A stretch of DNA of 64,000 nucleotides from Gnetum montanum (Eukaryota > Streptophyta > Gnetopsida > Gnetales > Gnetaceae). The position numbers and the translations under genes are program-made. Position 1 is the first letter of the stretch. Each line of letters starts with the position of its first letter. The notes beneath the pieces are model-generated. The model was given only the letters and a program-made list of their open reading frames with translations, made no database searches and had not been told where the DNA came from. The DNA lies in assembly GCA_015680685.1 (NCBI GenBank), contig MNCI01003930.1, forward strand, positions 120,080 to 184,079, written 5' to 3'. This document shows, in pieces, positions 11,614-23,079 of this stretch.

Positions 11614-14240
11614 ATGTCTTCTTCTCATAGGAGAAATTCTCTAACCAAGTTTGATAAATCTTATCAACTAGTGCCTCAACATTATCAAATCATATATTCT
11701 CATCCTAATGAGTATGTATCAAACTTCACCTTCATCCTACACTAGGATGAATAATTGTAGTGGGGTAACATGGAGGGCAACATTGTGTTGCCACCCAATT
11801 GATCTATTCCTGCTATGCTTTACCAAGCACTTATTCATCTAGTTTTTTAGAGACATCATGTTGAGTATGTTGGTAAGATAGTGATGCCAAGGATTATAAT
11901 CCCACTGAAGCACAACATCTCTGGGATTGCTAGTTAGAGCAACATCATGCATTCGCAAAGGAAAAAGGATTTAATAACTCCTCATTCTACTGTACCAAAA
12001 TGATGGTGGGAAACCCTTCTCTAGGGATTTTTCATTTAGTGAAATTCCTCTCTTTGACTTTGGTGATGAAATTCAAAACCATAACTTGTAGTCCATAATT
12101 CACAACCTTAATTCTAGTAAGAATGGATCCAATGACAAAGAAGAATCCAAAGAGGCAAGTCAAGGTAAGGATCCAGATAAGAAACAAGATCATGCTCATG
12201 GTCATGATTGTTGAAGAGGTGTTAGTAGGCACCATGATGGTGCTAGTCCTCCTTCCTCTTCACCTTTGTCATTATCTTCTTCTTCTTCTTTTAGCTTTGA
12301 TCACAACCACAAGAGGTAAGACCATGATGGAGGTAAGACCATGATGGAGATGACCAAAATGACTAACGAGACCAAAATGACTGAAATGATCAAAATGATC
12401 ATCAGGAAAGGCAAGATCAAGGGCATGGACATTCAAGAGAGGTAAATCATCATGAATGAAGGGGTTGTAGAGGGAATTTTAGGCACCATGATCAAGGCCT
12501 CAATGAGCCTTTCCTTGCTACCTGAAGTATGCTCAATATTGTAGACATAGTATGAATTCCAACACAACATGTGAAGGATAGTCAGATAAAAAGACTTGAC
12601 TTGAACAATATCTCTTGATTCGAATGGGGATATAACTCTAATCCATAGAACCATCTCTAAGATTTTCAAGATGCATGTGCCTTACTAAATATAGAAAATA
12701 AGTAGAAAAAATTTAAGTTGTCCCCAAGGACACTCATCAAAGAAGCAAAGAATTGGTATGGGTCCTTAGAGCTGAAATCTATCAGATGATGGAGAACCGT
12801 GCTTAAATTATTTAATGATAAATATCAAACATACTCTAGAGTGTCCATCTTGAGAAGGAAAATCCAAGGATAGAAACAAAAAACACACAAACCCTTAGAT
12901 GCCACCATTGGTCAATACTATTTATTATGCATAAATGTCTTGGCCATGATTATTCTTAACTAGATCAACTTTGCCACATTGTAGATGGGCTTCGATCAAA
13001 AATGAGAAGAACCCTTGGTGTCTATGCCTAGGGACAACTGTTAGAATTAAGTGTCTATCAGTTACAAAGATTAATCAAGAAAGTTGCTAAAGAGGAGGGT
13101 GAATTAAGAAAAAGAAAAAGTGTAGAAGAATATAGCCATGATCCTTCCATTCACAAGAGAAAGGTTTGATTCTATGATAGTGAGGACAAATCTAATGAGA
13201 TGGTAAATAATAAAACCTTGCCACTATAAAAATTTTAATTTGAAATTATAGCCAAGGTTGATCAAATATGGGACTCTATGGATAGTAGATTCCAAGCTAT
13301 TCTAAAAATTGCTAAAGAGTCCAAAGAACAAGATAGTGATCATGAGTGCAATAGGTGCAAGAATGTTGAACGTGCTTATCACAAAGGTAAGGGAAAGATT
13401 GTTGCAGTAGAATAATTTGCAAAAATTTAATCAGATGATGATTGTGGGTGTGATGTTTATCAATATGAACATCCTAAGGGATGTTTCCTCATAGTTTCAC
13501 ATCTACAGGAGTCTAGGTTTAAATCCACAACTAACACAAAGGCAAACATCTAGAAGATTATCTTATCGTCAAGTTAATTTTAGGTTGTTTCATCAATAGT
13601 AGCAATATTATCCAAGTGGAGCTCCACCACAACCTTATGAGTAGGATCAATAGTGGCAGCAACCACAATCATGGGCACTAGCATCACCAAGGCAACAATA
13701 CCCCTACTGATAGCCTAATCTATATGGTTATTACATTTAGCAACCCCTATCTCCATGTGACTCCTCCAATCATGTTTTTAATTTCCAACCTCACTACCAC
13801 CCTTTTGATTATTATTAAACTCATTCTCCACATGAAATAAGGGATGCCACCTCTTATCCTTATCCTCCTCTTGTTCCTACATATGTTCCTCCTTCACATG
13901 CATAGCTACCACCTACTCCACCTATGTAGGGTAAACTACCAGCTTAGCCACAACAACACACTGCTACGAGGGCCATTAATCTACAATCAAATCATCAACC
14001 AAGTAGGTTGAATACTTGATCAAAGAAAATACCTTTCTTTTAATCTTGTAGTCCTCCTAAGCCATCAATTACACCTACGGTTAACAACCCTACCCCTGCA
14101 TCTTTCTCTGTTTCAAATACTTTTGAGTCCCCTTCAAACCAAAATCTACCTAGGATGCATATTGTCATGCTTACTCATACTGTATCTAATTGGATCCATG
14201 CTAAAAACCTTCCTACAAAATTAGCTAATACTGGATGTTC
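11614..14240 (+). pseudogene. gag remnant of element B
   Basis: Capsid/nucleocapsid region. The first ATG fitting the gag of D is at 11614 (MSSSHR...). Collinear stretches with D's gag include the HPNEYV block near 11700, the FNDKYQTYS block near 12810 and the basic region before the nucleocapsid. The zinc-knuckle segment near 13445-13490 keeps the last Cys and the His (YEHPKGC) but has Tyr for the second Cys. A Gln/Pro-rich tail continues to about 14240. Many stops and frame changes; no product is possible. Confidence 0.75.
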
Positions 14241-14249
14241 TTTGATTTA

Positions 14250-17200
14250 TTTGTAGATTTTTGGGAATGAACCATGCAAGGCTCTTCTAAATTCAGGTTC
14301 TAGTGTCAATTTAATTTCTCATGAGATGTAAATCACATGGAACCTAGCTCCTCTTAAGAAGAGCAACATCAGATTAGAATTGGTGGACTAGTTCATCATT
14401 ATTTCATTGGGACTAGTGGAAGACATTGTGACCACTATCTATGGGTGGTCTTATCCCATCAATTTCCTAGTGATCAAAGTGGAGAATTGTAAATGGGATT
14501 TCCCAATCATCATGGGAAGGCCATGGCTAAGCATTGTTGATGCAAGAATGGGCATCATAGATCTTTCTTTGAAAATATCCAAAGAAAATGCATTCGGAAA
14601 GATAAAGAAAAAGAGAGTTCCATGCATTACGTACAGTGATATAGGATGCAATTATGTGTAGAAACTCTAGGATGTAAAGCAAGCATCTATCTCTACATGC
14701 AAGTAGTGTGCACTAAAAGCATAAATCCAAAGGTGCCTATATGTAGCAGCCACAAAATAGGAGGACACCCACTAGCTGACTGCTAATTTTGAAAGTAACA
14801 CACTTTGTATGGAATTGACTAAGAGCCTAACATGCACATATGTCACAAGCATTGATGAACTAGAGGATGTTCATCACCAACTCTGTAGTGATACCAATGA
14901 TGATACTCACTAGGAAGAGTTAAAAATTCCTAAAAATTTTAAGCAAGAGCACCTTGAACTAAAAATGCTACTGGTTGTTATGGAATATGTGTTTTTAAAA
15001 AATAAGAAGCGAGTCATAATTAATGCAAATCTTGCTCTAGAGTAGAAAAAGATGTTGTTGAAGGTAGTTAAAAAATGGTTAGCAACTTTTGCTTGGACAT
15101 ATCCTAAACTCATGGGGATTGATCCTAGAATATGTTAGCATTGCATCTACATTGATTCAGTCATGAAGTCAAAAAGACAACCATAGAGGTGGTTGAACCC
15201 CAAATTGAAGCAGATCATCAAGGAGGTAATCAAACAACTCCTCAAGATAGGGTCCATTTATCCCATTGCAGATAGTGAGTGGATTAGTCCACTCATGATT
15301 GTGCCAAAGAAAGGAGGCAAGTGGTGGGTTTTCATTCATTTTAAGCTACTAAATATGGCAACATTCAAATATCATTTTCTATTGCCATTTGTTGATTAGG
15401 TGCTTGACACAATATTTGAGCATTGTTATTATAGTTTCTTAGATGGTTATAGTGGCTATAACCAAATCCAAGCCAAGACAACATTCATGAGTCCCTGGGG
15501 GACATTTGCATATCATAAGATTCCATTTGCTCTATGCAATGCTCCTGCTACATTCCAATGTTTGGTTCTGAGCATTTTTCAATAGTAGATCAGTAATGGT
15601 ATGGAAGTATTCATCAATGATTTCTCCACTTATAGAGCTACATTTGAGCAAGCCTTGGACCACCTTGAGTAAGTGCTAAAATGATGTGTTAAAATCAAAT
15701 TGTGGCTCAATTGGAAAAAAATTCATCTAATGGTCTAGGAGGGCATTGTATTGGGGCACAAAATATCGCAAGTAGGAATTAAGGTAGACCCTAAGAAAAT
15801 AAGGGTCATCAAAGGAATAACCCATCAACTAGAAACTATCAAAGATGTTCAGTTGTTTCTTGGACATACTTGCTACTACCAAAAATTCATAGAGAATTTC
15901 TCTAAGATCATAAAAATGTTGGTGGAGCTAACAAAGAAAGATGCTCTCTTTGCCTAGACACAGAATGTGAAAAAGCATTGTAATAGCTGAAAGAGAGACT
16001 TGTAGAAACTCCAATTCTACAAGAACCTGATTGGTCTAGACCATTTCATATCATAACAAATGCATCAAATTATTCTTTGGAAGTCATGCTTACATAGTTA
16101 GATGATAAGAAACATCCATATTACATCCACTATGTTAGCTAAAGCATTGTGGGTGCACAACTAAACTAAACCACTACAGAAAAAGAATTGATGGTAGTGG
16201 TGTTTGCTCTAGAAAAGTTTAGGCATTATGTGCTTGGATACAGTGTGTTTGTGCACATGGTATCAACAACCACATTCACAGTGCCATCAGCTTCCTGATG
16301 AACAAGCCAATAGTGAGCCCCCCTGTCATACAGTGGTTGGTGATCTTGTAGGAATTTGATCTTACAATGGTAGATCAAACGGGCACTAAGAATGTGGTTG
16401 TTGATCACTTGTCTTAGTTGCGATGGGATAATAAAGAGGAAGAAGAGCCACTATCTAATATGTTTCCTGATGAACTCCTATTTGCTAGGGCTGTAATTGA
16501 ACAATCACCTAATGAACCTAAATGGTATGATGACATTCTCACCTATCTTCTCACTTAGGAGATGCCACAAGGGTTGGATCACCAAAAGAAATAGAAATTT
16601 CGTCTCCAAGTAAAAAACTTCATGGAGATCAATGGACACCTCTATAAGGTGTGTACTAATGGCCTAGTGTGTTGGTGTGTCCTTGATGCTAATCAACTAT
16701 GTGTTCTCTAAGATGCTCAAAAAGGTCCTTGTGGAGGGCACTATGTTGGGAGATACATGGCCATTAAAATCCTGATGGTAGGGTATTATTGGCCAAAAAT
16801 CTTTAAGGATTTTCACCATTACGTTCCCTCTTGTAAATGATGCCAACAAGATGGTGGAATGACTACTCGAATGAAGGGACCTTAATAATGGATTCAACCA
16901 CTAGAATCCTTCAACATCTGGGGCATTCATTTCATGGGTCCCATCATGCCCATGTCAAATAAAAAGACATACATCATAGTCATTGTTAACTATTGTACAA
17001 AATGTATACAAGTATTAGTCATCATCGACTGTATATCTTCTACTACTGCTTGGTTTGTACAACAAAATATTATAAATAGGTTTGATGTGCCACATGCTTT
17101 AATTTCTAATAATGGAACTCACTTTATAGGCACTACTTTTTGGAAGCTCATGTAATGCTTGGGGGTTGAACATAAACTCACAACACCCTACCACCCCTAA

Positions 17201-17766
17201 GCCAATGGTCAAGCTAAGGTTACCAATAGGGAAATCACAAGGATTCTGACGAGAACTATTAGCAAATATAAGAAAGACTAGAGCATAAAAATCAATGATT
17301 CCCTTTGGGCCTACCACTCAATATGGAAACTTCCTATAGGCTACTCTCTCTATGAGCTCATGTACAGAAAATTACCAACACTCTCTATTCAATCCAAGCT
17401 CTATATAGTTTCAACAGCCTGCAGCCTCGACCTTGACTTAAGTCTAGCCCAAAAAGAAAGACTAATTAATCTCAACCTATTAGATGAAATTTGATTGGTA
17501 GCTCTATCATCTAATGAGTTGCACAAGGCCTACAAAAAAAGGTGTTATGACCTAAAAATTAGAAAAGTAAAATTTCAACCAAGAGATAATGTTCTCTACT
17601 AGAATCCCACACACGTACCTCAAAAAACTAAGTTCCAAACATTGTGGGAAGGACCGCACATCATTTACAAAATTTTTTCTTTTTGGGGTCATGATGATCT
17701 ACAAACCTAAGAGCCCAAACAAGAAATAGTTGGTAAACATCTAGCAAATCAAACCTTTTCATGAAC
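14250..17766 (+). pseudogene. pol remnant of element B (protease, RT, RNase H, integrase)
   Basis: Protease: 'NSGSSVNLIS' near 14290 (the usual DSG reads NSG), then an open stretch to 14661 with the IIMGRPWL block. RT: 15178-15960, with PKKGGKW, DGYSGYNQI and LCNAPATFQ; the catalytic motif reads FINDF (about 15610-15624), where D has FMDDF. RNase H: 15960-16440, badly frameshifted. Integrase: 16690-17766; its three catalytic positions read Asn (VNY, about 16987), Asn (SNNG, about 17104) and Lys (QAKVTN, about 17212) instead of Asp, Asp, Glu. The order and RT signatures are those of the Athila lineage. Several in-frame TAGs replace Gln codons still present in D. Confidence 0.92.
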
Positions 17767-18909
17767 ATATTTTAGATAACACAACTAATGTCTCATTAGA
17801 TGGAAAACCATGCTCCATATTTTGGATCTTCTCCTTTTAACTTAGTCATGGGGGAGATGACCATCCATGCTAACCATATAAGCAACTCCTTAGTTTTTCA
17901 AATTTTTTTTTTACACATTTTTTGTTTTACAACATTTTTTTTATACATTCTTTATTTTACATCTTCTTGTTTTACATCATTGCTAGTACATTTGCTATTT
18001 CTTGAATATTTTACACTTTATTTTATATTTTATTTTATTTTTGTGTGATTTTCTAACTTTTTGTTAATAAGTGCCAAGTTTAGTGACAATGCATTGCTTG
18101 ATGGTGGTATGTACTATTTTGTTATTTGATTTTTGGTGTCTATTTTTTGGCTTTGAATTTCGTTATGGATAATTAGGACATGGTTTATTTTTCATGCAAC
18201 AAGCAGTGAGTCCACAACATCCACCCATTTACAAACTCTATGGTTTTTCTTGTTCTGGAAACATGTAGTCCCTTTTTCATTAACAAAACATAACATCTAA
18301 TTGTGCATATCTTCACAAAATTTTTCATTGAACTTTCCTTTTTATTGTTGTGAATTCTTACACCCTCTTGAAATATTTCTTTGTGTTAAACTTTTTCAAA
18401 TTTAATGGATTACTTATCTATTTAACCCTATTTGTTAGCCTTCTTACTAACACTACTAAAGGAATCAATCTACCACAATCCCAACTTAGCCAAGTATAAC
18501 CACCAATGAGACAAGGCATTTAATATTTATGTGTTACACATTACATACTAATTCATGATTTTGTTATGATTGTAGTGGGAAGCATGGATTGGGAGCGAGA
18601 CTATCTTCACCAAGGATCATGTGGCAGTACCACACAGTGAGAACTATTCATGATTGATGGATCTTCTCTCTCATTCTTCTATTACCAAGAGGTGTTGGAT
18701 GTCAATGTTATCCAGGGTGTTCACTTCTTTTATCATGAACATCCAATTTTGTAAAAAAGATTGTATCTCTATACACTTGGGCACTTAGAGTCTATCTATT
18801 CCATCTAAGTCAGCTTGATCAATAATCCCATACCTATCCAATATTTTGTAAGGAACTTGTTCATCCTCTTCTTTACTCAAGGATGAGTTTTCATTCAGTT
18901 GTGGGGGTA
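17767..18909 (+). mobile_element. 3' untranslated region and PPT of element B
   Basis: Non-coding. It begins with an internal purine tract TTAGTCATGGGGGAGATG (17842-17859), then a T-rich stretch (17880-18060). It ends with the 'caataatcccatacc' block (18819) and a polypurine tract, GTTGTGGGGGTA, immediately before the 3' LTR. It is collinear with 46281-48279 of D. Confidence 0.8.
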
Positions 18910-19690
18910 TGATGAAACACATTTTTCTCATGCTCCAACATCAAGTATCCAATGTCAAGGTCTTGATGCAATGTCGGTGGTATACACTAGCCTATAAATA
19001 TATCACTTGGGCTTTTGATTTGAAGTTAGTTTTTAGTTTCTAGTCAAAGTAGCAAAGTTGTTACAGTTTATTTTCTCTAAATTTAGAATATTTTCTAATT
19101 GCCTACAAAAGGAGTCAATTTTTTGTTTGAATACTGATGTACCTGAGCACAGTAGTGTGATGGGAATAAAATAGACTCTTTTGACAATCCTTGTAGCACT
19201 GAGAATAGATTAATGTTTCTTTTAATGCATTTGAATTAAGTAATTATTTTCTAGTAGTTAATGAACACAAGCACGACCACTTCAATCATACATATAGTAC
19301 TTGGTAACCTAGCAACGCTTAACATTTGGTATCCCTGTAGCACTATATGTGTTCAAGATGTATCCAAGAAAGTGGGATGGATACTTATGTTAAGCTAGTT
19401 AGACTGTAAATAAACTAGATCTTAAATTACTCTACCTTTCATTCTTCTTGTAGGTGACTAAACTTAGAAAACATAAAATAAGAAAAATCATACATATCAA
19501 TTACACTTAAACCATGCCCTTGAGGCTCACAAGTGTATTTGGAAAGACAACAAACATTCTCAACATCCATTTCACTTCCTAAAAGAACTAGTTTACTTGA
19601 GAACTATAGGTCCATAGAATTTGACCAGATCATGCATAAATACCTTAGTGATTTGTATGGTCGGACATAGGGGTACCTCATTGCTCATCA
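18910..19690 (+). mobile_element. 3' LTR of element B
   Basis: Starts TGATGAAAC after the PPT and ends TTGCTCATCA. It aligns with the 5' LTR through the GATGTC-type motifs, the TATA box (cctataaatata, about 18990), the U5 block and the conserved 3' end. 781 bp against 805 bp; divergence is considerable, so the insertion is old. Confidence 0.92.
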
Positions 19691-19695
19691 AGTGC

Positions 19696-21789
19696 TCTTC
19701 GAGAAGATTCCGATGGTACCAATTTCATCAATATCCAACTTATGATTTAGGAGATACGACCTTTTTTATGTTACATGCAGTTTCAAATTTAAAAAAAAGA
19801 ACTTCTTAAAAAACTAAATTAAATTTTCAATTTCTTTTTTTACTCAAAAAAGGTTTTTTTTTTAATTTTAAATTTAATTCTAATTTATTTTTTTTAAAAA
19901 AATTATAGGAGGTTGCAAGTCTGACCCCAAGCCCCTTGAGAAATATATATATAATTCTAAGATGGTTAACAAGGGCCACATTGGCCTTGTAGGGGCCATG
20001 CTATCCTATAGGCTATGTAGGCCCTATATGGGCTATGGTAGCCTGTAGGCTGTGCAAGCCCTATAAGGATCACACAGGCCCTACAAGGGGGTAGTGTAGC
20101 CCTTATTATGAGGGTTTCCACCTCTTTCCACTAAGCACTATCCTTCTAGCCACCACCTTGCTATTGTCCCCTTTTGCTTGATCCATTGCTCTACCCCGTA
20201 GCACTGCTTGATGTCACTATGTTGCTTTGCCATGTCCTCTTGTTGTCTTTCATGCACATTGCATCCTATAATGTCTACCTTTTGCATGTGCCCTTGGCCA
20301 TCTTCCATGTCGCCTACTATCTAATGGTGCCCCAGATTATTTCCACCTTTGATGCTCCATGGACACCATTGTTATCGTGGATCATCATCACCTCCATCAC
20401 TCTATGGACATCAATGGTATCATGGATCATTATCACTCTTGACACTACATGGACATCATTGTCATCTTCAATGTGCCATGGACACTATCGGTGCCATGGA
20501 TGATCACCACCTCCAGTGCTTTGTGGACACTGATAGGGTTGTAGATCATTACTACTTCTAGCACTCTGCAAGCATTGTTGACATCATAGATCATTATCAC
20601 CCTTAGCATCCCTGGGCATCTACAACATTGTTGATCATTACTTATTCCCATGCCCTCTAGTGTTGGAAAAACCCTTGTTACTAGTATTAAGCATCACACT
20701 GGCCCTGCTATGACTGTGTTGGCTCTCTTAGGATTATGCCAATTCTCCCTACAAGCCATGCAGGCCCTTTCTGCGTGTTGTGTAGATCATAATGCAGGCT
20801 ACATAGGCCCTTTCTACTAGCCACAAAGGTCCTAATGCAGGTCATGCATGCCCTAATGTAGGCCATGAAGGCCCTTTATGTGGGCCATGTAGGCCCTAAT
20901 GCAAGCTGTGTAGACCCTATGCATAAGGTGTGTGAGCCCCAATAGGGGTTGTGCATATCCTTGTGAGGGCTGCATTGGCCCTACGTGGGCCATGCAAGTC
21001 CCACACAGGTTACACTAATGCCTCACGAGTCACATGATCCCTTTGTAGGATGCTTAGCCATAGTAGCCCATTGAGGAAAAAAAGGAAAAATGATAGCTTA
21101 TAGTAGGGAAGGCCATCATAGTCCTCTACCTTGTTACCGACATTGTTGCATTGCTCTGAATGCCATCATGGCTATTGCTATTAACATTCATGTTTTCCAT
21201 GAGATGGCAAATTCTTTGTCACTTAATAGAAAATTTTGAATTTCCTGTCAACTGATGGAAAATTCAAAATTTCTATCAACTGATAGAAAACTCAAATCTC
21301 CCATTTTCAAGTTTTTTGTTTAAATTAGAAACACATGAAAATAATATTCAAAATTAGAATTTGGCTCCTTGGTAACAACTTGAATAGGAATTCTATAATT
21401 AAGCACAATCATTTTGGAGTAGCATTGGGATGGGTAACCTCTCAAGAAGTCTGAAGAATCATGTAAGTTTTTGTAAACTTAAAACAACCATAACTTTTAA
21501 TTTTGGAGTTTAATTTCAACTGAACAAAAACCTATTCCAATAGAATTAAACCTTTGGATGTAATGTAATTGTTAGATTTAGCCTTTGGACTATAGAAAAG
21601 TACCTTTTAATTCATTACTTAAAGTTATAAAAAAATTAGGATTCAATAGTTGGGCATAGATTCATGAAAGTTTTAACCTCTTCTAAGATTGATTAACCAT
21701 CTCAAGACCCATAAAAGAGGTCATAGAGGCCAAAAAATTACCAACACACTTGATTTCCTCAACTTACTAATGTCCTGAACCTAAAGAGT
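19696..21789 (+). mobile_element. Leader of element C, second part (between B and C gag)
   Basis: Continuation of C after the B insertion. Contents: an A/T homopolymer-rich part (19790-19910); degenerate 'gccatgtaggccct' repeats (19965-20110 and 20740-21060); an approximately 45-bp minisatellite (20345-20650); then plain AT-rich sequence to the first gag-like codons near 21790. Open frames inside the minisatellite come from the repeat and are not genes. Confidence 0.6.
20345..20650 (+). repeat. About 45-bp minisatellite in the leader of C
   Basis: Diverged tandem units built round 'atggacatcattggtatcat' and 'ggatcattatcacctc'. Variants of GATCATTATCAC occur near 20380, 20424, 20498, 20544, 20588 and 20632, mostly 44-46 bp apart. 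Confidence 0.75.
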
Positions 21790-22990
21790 ATATTGGAGAG
21801 GGATGGAGACTCAAGTCAATGACCAGACGAATGCCCTCAAGGATCAAATTACTAAGATCATGGGTATTCAAGAAGAGCTCCGTTAGTCAAATCAATAGTT
21901 TAGGATAGAGATGTAGAACATTTCCAAAGAAATTAGAAAATTGTCCTAGAGTTCTAATGATAAATGGTTAGATGTGAAAGGAAAGATAAATTTCTTTATA
22001 GATTCCATCAAGCAACTGACCATCTCACCCTACCTTCAAATTCTAGCCATGTTCAACCTAGGGACCAATGACAAGATTAACTTTCCCTTAGAGATCTGCA
22101 TCGGAACCAACCCCAACTTGTTAGAAACTAGAATGTTGATAATCCTTCTTTAGGTCAAAGAATAGAAATTGAAGGTGAGGGATGCAAGAATTAGCATAAT
22201 ACACCTAGAGAATCATTGACACAAGTTCATGTTTAGAAGGTAAAATTAGATTACTACAATGGAGCCCTTGGATTCAGTGGCAAGGTGAAATATTGGCTTG
22301 ATACAATGAAAAACCACTTTGATATGTTGAATTTGTTATGCCAAGAATCTTTAGAAGTTCTTATATTTAAGAGGACTTGTAGCAAAATGATTACAAATTT
22401 CTACATCCTCTTATAGCTTAAATTTGATCTCAACATTTGATTACAAATTAGCTTAATTTTTATCAAGATTTTGAAAAACATTTGTATCATATTCTTTCCT
22501 CAAAGAGCACAAAATGAGATTTGATTCCTTAAGATTGGAAAGGTGATCCATTGAAGATTACTAGAAATTTTTTGATGTCTCTCAATATGTAAGCCATAGG
22601 GATGAGGGAGAATTAGCTTCAAATTTCACCAATGGATTACATGCACAACTGCATCTTCAAACATGAGCACATAATCCTCAAATAGTTGATGATGCCTATA
22701 GAATTGCTAAGGATTATGAAGAATCAAATCAAGTACGAACTACTCTTTGACAAGAAACCCTTCAACAAGCAATGGTAGAAGAAACATCAACCAAAAGATC
22801 TTGATAGGGATCGAGATGTTTTGTTTGTGGTGAAGATCATTTTAAATGAGACTATCCAAAATTGCAAGAAAAGGTACAAAGGACCAATCAAACTAGGAAT
22901 GAAAAACCCAACTCAAACATGAACAAAGGAAAGATCCAGACTACCACCATAGCCATGAAAGAAAATTTCTGCATCAACTAAGTTAGGTTT
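21790..22990 (+). pseudogene. gag remnant of element C
   Basis: A frame starting near 21804 gives a polar, helix-rich N-terminus (TQVNDQTNALKDQITKIMG). Later pieces include a capsid-like stretch around 22270-22330 and another at 22550-22740. Near 22815-22850 a nucleocapsid knuckle CFVCGEDHFK is recognisable (C-x2-C-x3-H), with the last Cys read as Tyr. It lies directly upstream of C's protease. Numerous stops and frame shifts. Confidence 0.65.
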
Positions 22991-23079
22991 TAAAAAATTT
23001 TAATTTATTTAATTGATTTTTAAGGTTGAATTAAAGGTAAAAAAAATCAAATTTTAATTTTAATTTACTTTATTAAAAT

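Larger units (their letters stand above)
10649..19690 (+). mobile_element. Athila-like Ty3/gypsy retrotransposon B, nested in C
   Basis: Complete structure of 9,042 bp: 5' LTR, PBS, gag, pol (protease, RT, RNase H, integrase), 3' untranslated region, PPT and 3' LTR. It is flanked by AGTGT (10644-10648) and AGTGC (19691-19695), a 5-bp TSD with one mismatch. All coding parts are disrupted. No env-like ORF, which some Athila elements carry, is visible after the integrase. Confidence 0.9.

Noticed and set aside
17767-18909. Env-like ORF downstream of the B integrase
   Set aside because: Some Athila elements have one, but only T-rich non-coding sequence and the PPT are present here and in D.
20174-20651. 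Open frames on both strands (up to 109 codons)
   Set aside because: They lie in the approximately 45-bp minisatellite; peptides repeat the unit and match no family.
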